Source: Acridotheres tristis (lineage: Eukaryota > Chordata > Aves > Passeriformes > Sturnidae). From it: a DNA stretch of 64,000 bases. The translations under genes and the position numbers were made by a program. The notes beneath the pieces are model-generated. The model was not told where the DNA came from. It was given only the letters and a program-made list of their open reading frames with translations, and ran no database searches. Shown piece after piece: positions 22,668-33,678 of the stretch (the stretch's first letter is position 1; every line of letters begins with the position of its first letter). The stretch covers positions 8,503,976 to 8,567,975 of the forward strand of contig CM072889.1 in assembly GCA_037013685.1 (NCBI GenBank). Direction: 5' to 3'.

Positions 22668-23481
22668 TGTGATAAATGTGATTCGTGCTAATTAAGTTGT
22701 AACTATATTAACAAAATTGTATTTAGATCAATAGAAGACAATTGTTACAGAGTGAGGGGGGAGATGGGTGAGACAGGGCAAAGGACATCCTCCAGATGTT
22801 GGGAGTTGAAGAAGGAGGTTGGAAGAAAGTCAAACAAGAATAGTAGAAGGACGTAGGTCTGACAAGCAGCATCTAGAAATAGAAAGTTTTGACCTTGAAA
22901 TGGGCCAAAATGGGATGATTCCAAGCATGGGACTCAATTAAAGTCTTGTTATGGAAAACATCTGCTCAGTCACACAGGGCGCCTGCGCTACCTGCAGGTC
23001 ACACCTCGGTCACTGAGGAAGACAATGAGCCTTCATCGGAAATAAGACCCTCAAAAGGATGAGAGACCCCCCTAACCCATTAGTAGAGCATGTGCCGTAC
23101 ACACAGTGACGTAGATTTTAGGAATAGAAACTAGGAGGAGTTTTCTAGAAACTTCTGCAGCCTACAGTATATAAGTGGGATTGTTAGCCTGGATGCTTTG
23201 GTACGTGAGGAGTGGGAGCCACTCCCCATATCCCCGGTCGGAGGGGGCCCCTCCCCGGTCGGTTTTGCTTATGCTTTATACGAACCTCAATTATACTAAA
23301 TTACTTACTGCCAAATTTTGTATATTCTTAAATATATGCACTTTGATTGTATTCATCTCCAATACTTTAATTGTCATCTCCAATACTTTGATTGTATTCA
23401 TTTTGTTACTATTAAAAACTTACTATTAAATTTAATCTTGTTGCTTGATAAATTGGAAAAAATAGAACATCATTCATAACA
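22668..23481 (+). repeat. 3' LTR of ERV-2
   Basis: 814 bp, partner of 16401-17208. It has a small insertion in the T-rich R/U5 part (ATTGTATTCATCTCC block near 23346). Followed by the duplicated TGTA. Confidence 0.93.
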
Positions 23482-24804
23482 TGTACATGTGAGCATTTTC
23501 ACAGCTTGGCTGATGGTATCCATGTTTCAGAGCTGGGGACTGAGTTTTCTCCTGTGGCTGATTACTGGGAAGATTTCTTCAACAGTCTCAACCCTGACAC
23601 AATCCCTTCTTGCCTGAATGGGAGGTCAGTGCTACGGTACTCAGTACAGCTTGTTACCCAACATATCATATGGACACTGCAGCAGATTTTTCTGTTTATC
23701 CAGCAGCATGTCATTGAAAAAGTTATCCAAAGAAGGGGAAAAGAAGAATAAAACTCCTTATATTCCAGCTTAAAACATTTCAGGCTATTCCTGTTTTTCA
23801 GATCTGTTTGCTGCTGTTCTCTGAAGTCCAAAGAGCACAAATGGCTTCTATATAAGCTAAAAAATTCTAGAAGTTCAGGCACACAAACAGAATAAAGTAG
23901 TTTTCTCTTTAAAAGATTCTTTAAAATCTTCATCACAATACTAATGCATGCCTTCTCTTATTTCTGTAGTGTAGTGAGATTCCAGGATCTACAAATTAAG
24001 TGAAACAAGGATATTTTAAAAATACTTGTTATCTATATAAAGTCTGCTTTTCTTAAAACAAAACAAAACAAACAAAACCCAAACCAACAGGAAAGAAATC
24101 ATCAGTTAAGCAGACAAGTGCAATTTGGTGAACATTTAGCAGAAAGCTGTAGGGTGGCAGACAGTTCTTATGCATTCATTCACGTGCTGTATAAAATAGT
24201 TCCAATGTCCCCAGGAGTTGGTATTTTGAGATATTTCTTTTGTAGAGGTTGAAGTACATTGGGTTGTACACATGTAGACAGTACCACATGAACTAATGTC
24301 AGAAAGCAGGTGTGTGTGACCCTCTCAGCTGAGGCACCTACCACTGTGATCTTGCCTGAGACCCTATGAGTGTGCACCAGTGAACATGCCTGTGCTTCAA
24401 GACATTTTTCCCATTGTCACATGTGTCAAACTCTTCTCCTCTAGATGATTTTTTATGAAGGAAGTCAGACTAGACATCTGCCTTGTGCAATTAAACTTTT
24501 GTTACAAAATCACTCACTGCTTTAACAGAGAACAAAATTAACCATGCACAGCAGGTGGCAGCCCCGGTCCTGCTTGTCTTTAGCCTAGTTTGCACCTAAG
24601 ATGAAAAGAGTCCTCCAGAACTACAGCAGTTACTGGTATTAAACAGCTGTCCTTTCCTTCCTTGGAAGCAGGTGATTTTTAGCAAAGATGTCATTGGTCA
24701 CTGCCATACTACAAAGGCAGAATGGTTCAAGGGAAGCTCATTTGAAAATAAAATGAGTAAACTATGTGATCAGCACCACTCACTGGCAATTTGGGATGGT
24801 ACCT
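23482..24804. other. No gene seen; spacer
   Basis: AT-rich sequence with short A/C-rich runs (near 24055-24085). No gene, RNA or repeat was recognised. Confidence 0.5.
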
Positions 24805-25790
24805 TGTCTTAGTTTGTGAGACAGTTGTCTGCTAAGGAAGGCAGGAGCCTCCCTTGGAATGGAAAATGTAAAGCCCTTCTTTCTGAATTATTATAATTTT
24901 CAAATTAAAGGGCTCTCAGGCAAAGATATGAGAATAGGAAAAACAGTTCTTTACTAGTATGTATAAAAAAGCAAACAAACAACAACTACATTATTAACAA
25001 CAAACACAACCACAAACCCAGTGACCCTTCTTGGTCACACTTTCCCTTTGGTGCAGTTCCAGTCACAGCCAGCAGGGGCGCTGGTGGCCCCCGGTGGGCA
25101 GGGCAGGCGCCATCATCCCCGCGCGGCTGCAGGGGGCGCTGTGGCGCCAGCTCGGAGAGCGCGTGGTAATGGCGGCATGGCCGAGACGGGAAGGGATGGA
25201 AGAGAGAGGCTTTGCTTCAGGAATCCCGGGGCAGTCGATCCCAGTGTCCCAGAAGGACTCTCGGAAGCAGCAAGCTGGGCCGGCAATATGTATCGACAGG
25301 CAGGGGGTACGGAGCTGCAGTGCCGAAGAAACTTCAGGGGCAGGTAGTGGCAGCGCGGCTCCCAGCAGGGCAGGGAGAGGCAATAGTGATCAAGATCCCA
25401 GGTACCCAAGCACATGGTGATGGGTCCCTTTTTTTAGTGGAGTAGCTGTTAATAAGGTCCCAGTTCAGTGGCTGCTCTCACAGGCAGAGATTCAACCGAC
25501 GACAGAAGAAGCAGCTCTGGGCTGGGCTCCGGTGGCAGCGAATTCACTTTCCTCAAGCAGCAGCTCCAACTGTCCTCCTCTGAAGCCAAGCTGCCAAATT
25601 CTCGAGGTATCTCTACTTCTCTCTTGCCTTATCTGGAAGAGAAACTCACAGATAAGAGAAGTGTAATCAGATGCCCTGTTCCCTGGAGCTTGGCCACTTC
25701 TTTTCTTTTCCTTAAGTACTTAGTCCTTAGTGTTTCCTAGCAACTTATGGGAAAAAATTCTATAGGTAAAAAGGAACAAAAGGAAAATAA
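24805..25790 (-). mobile_element. Solo LTR related to the ERV-L LTR, minus strand
   Basis: It begins TGTCTTAGTTTGTGAGACAG and shares the order of blocks seen in the ERV-4 LTRs (TGTCTTGGTTTGAAAAGACAG, CAGTTCTTTACTGGTAT, then a CpG-rich core with ATGGCGGC). The orientation is the same as ERV-4, so minus strand. The family is clearly related but distinct. The right end is uncertain: ACCT occurs before the left end and near 25790, possibly a damaged duplication. Confidence 0.65.
25069..25144 (+). promoter_or_regulatory. Pair of CTCF-like motifs inside an LTR
   Basis: CCAGCAGGGGCGCTGGTGGC at 25069-25088 and GGCTGCAGGGGGCGCTGTGG at 25125-25144 both match the core of the vertebrate CTCF motif (CCANYAGRKGGCGCT-like), in the same orientation, 56 bp apart. 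Binding is inference. Confidence 0.5.
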
Positions 25791-25802
25791 CCTAACTCCT
25801 TT

Positions 25803-26475
25803 TGTGGTTTGCTATTTTATTGTTGTTTTCCCCTGCATTGGTGGTTTGTTCCGGTGTTGTTCTTCCCTATTTGTTGTAATACCAGCTGTCTAAGTTCCCG
25901 CCCTTGCCCTATCAATCTACCCTTGTCCTGTCCCATTTTCCCAGATTGTTCCCCACCGGTCTCCTACATCCCCTCCCATCCCATTGTCAATCCTCCCTGT
26001 CTCCTCCCAACCTTCCAGAAACCTCCATGTCAGTTACCCTTCCCTTAAGATACTATTGGTTGTTACAAGTTGTTCCCCACCCAGGTTTTCCCTTATTGGT
26101 TAATTATGTATTCCTCCCCGTCTTGTGTTCCTCCCCCAAGCTACTGTGATTGGTTTATGCATTGTACCCTCCCTTGGGACCTCTCCCGCATTTAAGTTGC
26201 TGCACCGTAGTGATTTTTGCCTTTTGTTGGATCCTCCCTTGTGGTTGCTTCCTTCCCTCGGACCCTACAATAAACCTTTTCCTTGGACCAACATAAGGAC
26301 TCTGTCTCATTCTTCACCTCTCCCAGACGTGGACTTTACCAGAAGGGCCTCACAGCTCTAGCTGCATTCCTGGGATATTTGTATCCGGGAAGCAGCCCGC
26401 TCTTGGTGACAGTTCCCACCTGCGTGAGCTAGCCAGGTGGGCCGGAGGGCCAGACTTTGGAGCAGGTGGGCTGCA
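25803..26475 (+). mobile_element. Probable solo LTR, plus strand
   Basis: A pyrimidine-rich block with ATTGGTT CCAAT-type boxes (near 26055, 26093, 26149), a CATTTAAG TATA-like box near 26190 and AATAAA at 26269-26274 followed by a U5-like segment. Start and end are approximate: no target duplication was found. Confidence 0.55.
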
Positions 26476-27108
26476 TCAAACCCCCAATATACGTACAGTA
26501 GTGTAGATCCAAGTTAAGTTAATAGAATGACAAAATAAGCAGTAAGTCAAACTCTTGATAATCCTCCTTGAATAATGCTCCACAGCCACCCCAATACATC
26601 TGCCTGTTAGCAGAAGCAAGAGGTTCCCACAGTGTATTTCTGGATATTGAATGGTATCTGAATATGATATCTGAATATATGCTATCAATAATCTGAAATA
26701 TTTTGCTTAAATTTTAAGGAGTAAAGTGTAGTAGTCTAAATCTCGTAGAACCAATGGTGGGAAATTCTCTAGCAGATTCTGAAATTTAATTCCTGAAATG
26801 GAATTCTTACCCCTCCTCTCTTCTCTGAATCTTAAAAGGTTAAAGAAAGGAGGAGGGGGACTCATACCTTCTCTGCAAATGGGGCAGTTTGCTTTGAAAT
26901 ATCATGAATAATACTTCTTAGAAAGCCCTCTTATCAGTTCCAGATGGATTTGTACCAATTCTGTCTTCAGACAGCCTAAAAACCATGATGTTATCATTGA
27001 ATGTTATATATCCTTGTTCCATCTCCTCACCTGGCCTGTGGGGGGAAAAAAAAGGAATCCTTCTGGGAATATGTTGATCATGAGATAAAAATCTGACAGT
27101 GTAATATA
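26476..27108. other. No gene seen; spacer
   Basis: AT-rich sequence with no recognised feature. Confidence 0.5.
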
Positions 27109-27778
27109 TGATATAATGTAATTCATGTAAAGTTGTAAACTAATGTGGAATAAGCAATGTTTGTATTAATAAAATAATAAAGAAAACTCAGAAACCACGG
27201 ACAAAAAGGACACAGACTGCTTCATCACAACATTCTAACAGCCAACAAAAGCAGGACAGCCCAGATTAACAACTGAATGGACGTGGCCAAAATGGAGATG
27301 GCTCTCTCAGAAACTGTCCAGGAAACACCCAAACGATGAGCTCCCTGAGATCCCGACAAGCACCCAAGATTAAGATAACCAGAGCCATCGGGAAAAATAC
27401 ATCTCAATACCAGCTTTCTGTAAACCAAGACCTGCCTTCATCAGAATTCATCGTCTCCCAGAATATGGTTTTGTGCAGAGAAAGGAAACTACATGAATAT
27501 GCGAAACAACGAAAGGAGACAAAGACATCTGCTCCAGGCTAGGAAAAACTGTATTTAAACTGGACTAACCAAAGCGGTTTTGTGAACATTGGGGGATCCG
27601 GAGCAGTAGAGTTTGGATCATAGTGTGTTCACCCAGCACCAATCCCAGGCTCAGCGCTGCTCTTTGCAATTGTGGCTGTTGTGGACTGTATCCCGGTCCC
27701 GAAATAAATTACCGCTTGTTTTTGATTATACTAAATTCGGCTGAATCTCTTTATTATCTCTTTATTTTGGGTTGGCAA
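27109..27778 (+). mobile_element. Probable solo LTR, class I-like, plus strand
   Basis: It starts like the ERV-2 LTR (TGATATAATGTAATTCATG, compare TGTGATAAATGTGATTCATG). It has a TATTTAAAC box near 27550 and a polyadenylation signal AATAAA near 27702, followed by a T-rich U5 ending TTGGCA. The family resemblance to ERV-2 is in style; no target duplication was found and both ends are approximate. Confidence 0.5.
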
Positions 27779-29461
27779 AATAATGATAGAAATATGGCCT
27801 AGGTGGCAGGCATTTTAAACTTGATATGCTAAAACTGTTTACTTGCTTGAGTGGGACATTTCAGTGTTTGACTGAACTGTTACCTAACACCCAGGGGAAT
27901 GTCTTAGACCTACAGACTTAGGTGGTTATTAGGCTTAATTGGTATTATTACTGTAGACCTCCTGAGATACTGAGTATGTCTTATTATGGCTTATTTTAAA
28001 CTTTTAAATCCCATATTAGGAGGAATTGCCATTAAGTTATACCATAGAAAAATAAGTCTAAAGTTAAATCTTGCATTGTTGGTTTAAAACTGTTTAAGTC
28101 TCCTGTTCATCACAAATCCTCTAACATCTTTACGGCACTTCCTTATGCTTATGCCAACACTTTTTATAGCCTGTGAGCCATCCTTGTGCCCAGTGTAGAA
28201 CCACAGAAGTCAGTGGGGTCATAACGGAGATGAATTTCACAACATTTCAGGATGAATTTCACAACATTTCAGTCATCTAAGCTGATTCCCTCCAAGTAAG
28301 CACAGGGCCCTGTGCTGCTAAAGGCAGTGGAAGCTCATTAAATGCCTGTTGCAGCCCTTATGGAGTCTCTTTTTTGTGGAAATGCTGTGTACCTGTTCTT
28401 GTTTGTTTTGTGTGATAACTTCCCCAGGTTAATTATGTCTATTTGCAAGATCAGTTCTGAAAGGCCCTACATTTTGTACATGGGATGTAAGGTAATGGAA
28501 ATTGCATTGAGGTAGCATTTGCTGGCTTTGCTATGTAAAAAAAGGTGGAAATTGGAAACAAGTATCAGAAATTAATTGAGAGTTTTAGCATTAAATGAGT
28601 AGCAAAAGTAAAAGGAAATACTTAGAAATTAGGGTGTAGATTCCGTCTGTAGTGTTTCTGCTGCACTTCAAGGATTCTGTGAACTTCAAGTGCTCTTATA
28701 GCACTTTGCAGAGGTAAAAAAAACCAAACCAAAACAAAAAGTGTGTAATGTTTGAAATTTTTATGCAAAATAGGGAAAAAGATGAAACAGTTGCATTGAT
28801 TATAAATTTAATTTTGTGAGTAAACTCGAGCAAGAAGTTGGGTTCTTTTATCTGAAATTCCTACCTGAAGCATGGGACAAAGGTTCTTTCAAAGGATAAC
28901 TAGGACAGACTCAAGACTTGACAATAAAAGCTCTATAAGGAAAGGGTGTCCACATTATAAATTTGCATTTTTGATAAGAATTTTATATTGGGTCAATGTT
29001 GAAGACACATGGGATTTGCATGCGCAGTCACTTGGCAATCTGATTTAGTATGGAAATGGTGAATAATGTTGAATGATCTTTTATAGTAACAGAATTAGTT
29101 GAGCACTGAGAGGTTATCCTTATTAAACAGGGAATCCATGGAAAGAAAAGAGCTGGGGTCTCAGTCTGTTAAAAACCTGGAAGGTTTCATCAGCTCTGTG
29201 CTCATAGGAGTTCTTATTTACTCTGCATAGCAATATTTCTGTCCAAAGGCCTTTCTCCTGTGGGCAGCCATTTCTGGGAAGGGAGGTGAATGTCAGTGTA
29301 ACATTGAATAACACTGAATAGGGACATAGCTTTTAATTCTCCAGCCACAGCAGTGTTTAGTCAAGTTCCAGTATAAAACAAAATTTGATAGACAGCAGAG
29401 ATAAAAAAAGGAAAGAGGGAATTTATGTTTAATTATGTGGTTTGTCTTCTGTGGAGGCCAG
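27779..29461. other. No gene seen; spacer before ERV-3
   Basis: AT-rich DNA without recognised gene. It holds the short tandem duplication at 28229-28272. Confidence 0.5.
28229..28272. repeat. 22-bp tandem duplication
   Basis: Two exact adjacent copies of a 22-bp unit that starts GATGAATTTCACAAC (28229-28250, 28251-28272). Confidence 0.95.
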
Positions 29462-29901
29462 TGGGCTGACTGAGAAAGAATCTACTGTGCTTCCCTGGAG
29501 GGAATGCCCTTAGGCACTAACCTCCTCTGTTACAGTGAGGAAAATTCTTCCCAGCATGCTTCCTTGCTTTGCATTTTGCTTGTACCTCATTACCTCCTTT
29601 GCCCCGCCCCTGAGCCCTCAGCCTCACTCCCTGTTTTCGTTATATGAACCCTGCTCCCTCAGACCCTTTTGGAGCTGTCTTTTTCCCTGGTTCCCTCTGC
29701 GGTAGAAGCTCAATAAATTTCTCCGTGGAACACCATATGATGCTCCTGTCCCTCTCTTCAGCGTCACCCAAAGCGGATTCACAGAAGAGCTGAAATCACT
29801 CACCCGGCAGTGCAGACGTGCCTGTGCTACCTGGACGTCCTTTTCAGGGTGATTCTCTGGGAAGGTCATGGCATTCCAACCACCAGTGCTCCACTGTGAC
29901 A
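29462..29901 (+). repeat. 5' LTR of ERV-3
   Basis: 440 bp from TGGGCTGACTGAG to TGTGACA. AATAAA at 29712-29717. The partner is at 40027-40487, which has an extra 20 bp. The first base is uncertain because the 5' flank is mutated. Confidence 0.85.
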
Positions 29902-29903
29902 GC

Positions 29904-29922
29904 TGGTGCACAAACATGGACC
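29904..29922 (+). other. Degenerate PBS, perhaps tRNA-Lys
   Basis: TGGTGCACAAACATGGACC starts two bases after the LTR. It can be aligned to the tRNA-Lys1,2 PBS with one inserted base and several mismatches. Betaretroviruses use tRNA-Lys, but the match here is weak. Confidence 0.4.
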
Positions 29923-30247
29923 TCTATTAGGGGGTCCCTGGAGAACCAGCTCCTGCAGCATGAGCTGCAGGACTCAAGTCACTTTCGGGTTAGCTGGCTC
30001 CCTGAGGAGAGCCCTTCACATTTCAGTGGAGGCTATCTGAGGGGCGACTGGGACCATCTGAAGACATCTGGGAAGAAGAGCCCTGCGGACCAGTTGATGG
30101 GCTGACCACCCGCTCAGCAGTGTTTTGTTGACCCAGCGGGCTTTGATTGGCCCAGAGAGAAAAAGGGAGTTTGTGGATATTAGGGTCTTTTCTTTTGGGG
30201 TCTTTGTTTTTTATTTTACTGCTGGGTGTGGGATTGAAGTTTTGAGG

Positions 30248-32140
30248 ATGGGTATTCAGTTCAGCCATCCTAAACTTAGCCCTCCTCAACAGGACATATA
30301 CTACCAAGTTGTGGGCACCCTTGTTGGGGGAAATTTTAAGTTCTCAAAAGGGGAACTTAAAAGATTTATTCACTGGGTTTTAAAGTGCTTTTCTAATACA
30401 AATCAGGATTCTGTTTGTTTAAGTTCATTTTGGGATAATGTGGGGAGAAAATTATATGATGTTCAAGAGTGTGGGGATCTTTCCATTGCGAAATTTTTTC
30501 CATTATTCCACATTATCGTTGAGTCGATAGAGTTATTGGGGAAAAGTTTGGGTGATCTTTTGTGCCCCCTGGAAAACCCCTTCCCCTCTTTCCTCTCTCC
30601 ATGTTCCCAAACCCTCTTCCCCGCTGAGGGGCAATTGGCAGGTGGTTGTCACTATGATGCACAGGGCTGCTTCCTGATCCCTGACACCTCCTGAACCCCT
30701 CTCTCCCCTTGCCAGAGTGGCCCTGGCCATGCTGCCCTGGACCTTTCCCTCAATCTCCTACCAATACCCACATACCCAGTTTCATCCTCTGTTTCTGACT
30801 TACAAAATGGTGTTGGCAATGTGGCCAGCCCGGCCATTTTGCCTCCCTCATTTCCAAGTCTTCCTGCCCTTCCACCCCAAAATGGCCACCTTCCCACCTC
30901 CATTGCACCCAGCTCCTCCCTCCCTGCATCAATGGGTGTAACCATGTTGGGACCCTTCCCTTCCACCAGGAAACCCCTTCCTATCGCGGACCCCATCCTT
31001 TCTCCTCCCCTTCTGCTGTTGTCTCTTCCCCCACTGACCAATTCTCTTCTGGTTCCCACAACACCCAAACAGGAAGTGGCAATGATGGTGACCAGAAGGA
31101 GCCATCTTGGCCTCCAGTGCCACCCACCACCCAGCAGCTTCGGTCCAACTGAAAAGGCCCTGCCCTGTAATCAAGCGCTCTTCATCCTCTTTGGAGGATG
31201 AGTAGCAATTCCTCGGACTCAGATTCCAACCCCAAGTCCAAAGATTGCTGGGCAACAACTCAAAGGGAGGTTACCTGGGAGGGAGACTGGGAATTGGCTA
31301 ACAAAATTTCAGCTTTCCCAATTGTTTATAAGCGGGGGAGGAAGTCAACAACACCTGGGAGCCCCTCCCCTATAGGGAGCTTAAAGAACTCTGCAAGGTG
31401 GCCAAGGAGTATGGTCGGGTTCACATTATTTTAAAAATCTATTGGAGGCCACCTTCTCTGCCTGTGTTTTGGTCCCACATGACATCAAAAATATCATAAG
31501 CTGCCTTCTTTCCCCAGCTGAATATATGCTGTGGGAGAGGCAATGGAAAAGGCATCTAAAAACCCTATCTGACACCTATTCAAAAGACGCCAATAGACCA
31601 AATTTATCAATTGATTAAATGGCAGGAGAAGGGGACCTCCAAAAACCAATAGATCAAGCCCAACAATTACCTGCACTGCATTACATGGCCACCGCAGCAA
31701 AAATATCTCTGCTCCTCACCCCTGATGATTCTATCCCACCCAAAGTTTTACAAACATTAAACAGAGGGTAGATGAGTCCTTCATAAAATCTGTAGACTGA
31801 TTAAAGTTTGCACTCAAAAGTCAAATTGAAAGTCCTGAGGGACAGAGAGAGTTATTAAATAAAATTGCTATGGCAAATGCCAATCAGGAGTGCAAAACTA
31901 TTTTTAGGGCTCTGCCCCTGGACTCTGAACCCACCATCAAACGGATGGTTGAAGTCTGCACAAGACATATCTCCACCAAAAACACAATAGCACAGGCAAT
32001 TGCAAAGGGCATTGCAGTGGGGTAGCAGGAGCTTTTTCAGTGGTTGCAGTGAAAGACAGTCAAAAATGCTTTAATTGTGGGGAACTTGGTCATTTTCTAA
32101 AAGATTGCCCCGAGAGACAGACTATACAAGACCATCGCAA
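30248..32140 (+). pseudogene. gag: ERV-3 gag, broken
   Basis: The ATG at 30248 begins MGIQFSHP, a myristoylation-type matrix start, and the frame runs to TGA near 30694. A long proline- and serine-rich linker (about 30700-31200) follows, as in betaretroviral Gag between matrix and capsid. The capsid N-terminus (AFPIVYKRG near 31313-31339) and a capsid stretch RELKELCKVAKEYGRV (near 31374, shifted frame) follow. The major homology region and capsid tail near 31800-32020 parallel those of ERV-1. The nucleocapsid shows one zinc knuckle CFNCGELGHFLKDC (32067-32108); a second was not found. Frame changes and stops are numerous. Confidence 0.82.
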
Positions 32141-32199
32141 ACACCATCCGTGGCCCCAATGGCAATCACCTTACCAACAGCGCCTGGGAAACTCCCAGC

Positions 32200-32860
32200 A
32201 GAGTGCGGAGGGTCCCTGTGCTACAACATTAAATTGGAAGCTGTTTCAACCCACTCTGTCCACCATCACAGAGCGGCAGGAGGACCAGACACCAGTCCTG
32301 ACAGCTCCAGAGGTTCCAGCCCACCTCCAGATGACATCACATATGGAGCAACTCAGGTGGGAACCCGGCTGCCAGCTGGTAAGTGTGCTGTCAATTGACT
32401 TTACAGATGAGTGCATGCGCCGAATTCCAACAGGAAAGTATGGGCCACCAGATGGTCCTTGGGACATTTTAATTATCGGGGACACATTCAATGGACCTGA
32501 CCAAATTCGTGTTTTCCCTGAGGTGCAGACAGTGAACCCAGGAGACTAAATCTTCATTTCCCTCTGCTGCACTAAACTACCATTCTACTTATCTCAGGGA
32601 ACACCGATTGCACAAGTTTTCCTTTTGCCTTGAGACTATTTGGAACAGCATCCTTTCAACCCTATGATTTTGTGGGTACAGATTGTGGGCTCCAATAAGC
32701 CAATTATTGAGAGTGGCTTGTTCTGTAAGGGAGAAAAGATCCACTGCCCAGGAATGATGGACACCGGAGCAGTGTTGGACCAGAGGGTGATGGACATCCT
32801 TGCCTGCTCCAAGTGGCCATCAAATTGGGAACTGCAACCTGTGGCGGGATGATCTTGGGG
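32200..32860 (+). pseudogene. pro: ERV-3 dUTPase-protease, broken
   Basis: A dUTPase remnant (RRIPTGKYGPPDG, 32418-32456; PFYLSQGTPIAQVFLLP near 32580-32631) leads into a protease fragment with the active site DTGA (near 32760-32771) after ILWVQIVGSNKPIIE. TAA at 32547 and TGA at 32632 interrupt it. The layout matches the intact pro of ERV-1. Nucleocapsid and dUTPase now share a frame, the result of an indel. Confidence 0.72.
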
Positions 32861-33201
32861 ATTGGAGGGGTCGCCGTCTCCATGAGGAGCAAGCGAAATA
32901 GTAGTAGAAGGTCCTAAGGGTAAAATGGCAACCATCAGGCCATATGGGGTGAGAGCACATATCACTCTCTGGTGCAGGGACCTCTTGTCCCAAATTGGGG
33001 GGCTTCCATACATATTCCTAATAGGGATTTTTAACTGGGGCCACTGTAGAGCGTGCAACATCCACCACCCCTTGACTCACCTGGAAACAAGACTATCCAG
33101 TGTGGATAGACAAATGGCCCCTCTCTAATGAAAAACTGAGCACCCTGGAAGCTCTCATGGAGGAGCAGCTTTCCAAGGGCCACATTACTGAAACCAATAG
33201 T

Positions 33202-33678
33202 TGATGCAACCACTGGAGTCTTTAGCTAACTCTTAGAACACCAGCAGCCACGCCAAGGTGTGTGAAACAATACCAAGATAATTTCAGCAGGTGGGATTAG
33301 CTTTACCAGCATCAGGGAGAAAAGTAAAAGAGTCAACAGATGCCCTCTGCCTGATATTCCAGAAGGTTTTTTAATTCAGAGATTCAGAAGTGAAAGAGAG
33401 CAGCTCTGCAGTGGCTTATACACAGGCCAAAACTAGTGGACGGGTACAAAAGCCAGCCAGTGGGATAACCTTAGGGGAAGAGTGAGGGGAGTGATTTACA
33501 GAGCCAGTTCCAATGAGAGCGAAGGGGAGGAGAAAGGGGAGGTTTACATCAGGGGTGGATACAACTTAGGGAGAAACTAACTTGGAATGACATAGGGAGG
33601 GCTTTGGAAGCAACCATTATCAGACAACCTGATCACTTGAAACTGAAAACTGAGGTAACACAAACACTTAGCGCAACA
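33202..33678 (-). mobile_element. Solo LTR inside ERV-3 RT, minus strand
   Basis: 477 bp, TGATGCAACC...GCGCAACA, flanked by the 6-bp duplication AATAGT (33196-33201, 33679-33684). It splits the RT exactly between GHITET and the conserved PWN block. On the minus strand it has GTGTATAAG (TATA-like, near 33417) and ATTAAA near 33370, so it is oriented minus. The ends resemble those of family A (14379, 49924), perhaps a distant relative. Confidence 0.9.

Larger units (their letters stand above)
16401..23481 (+). mobile_element. ERV-2: class I (gamma-type) provirus lacking RT
   Basis: A 7081-bp provirus with LTRs of 808 bp (16401-17208) and 814 bp (22668-23481), both TGTGATAAATGTG...ATAACA, flanked by the 4-bp duplication TGTA (16397-16400, 23482-23485). 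The 4-bp duplication and tRNA-Phe PBS fit class I (gamma/epsilon-type) ERVs. The LTRs differ at only about 18 sites (about 2%), but the interior has many stops. Only gag, protease, an integrase N-terminal piece and parts of env remain. Between protease (about 19640) and integrase (about 20450) there are only 800 bp, with no RT motifs, so RT and RNase H are deleted. Confidence 0.93.

Noticed and set aside
25021..25445. Overlapping frames of about 100 codons in the LTR at 24805-25790
   Set aside because: GC-rich core of an LTR with open frames on both strands and no domain.
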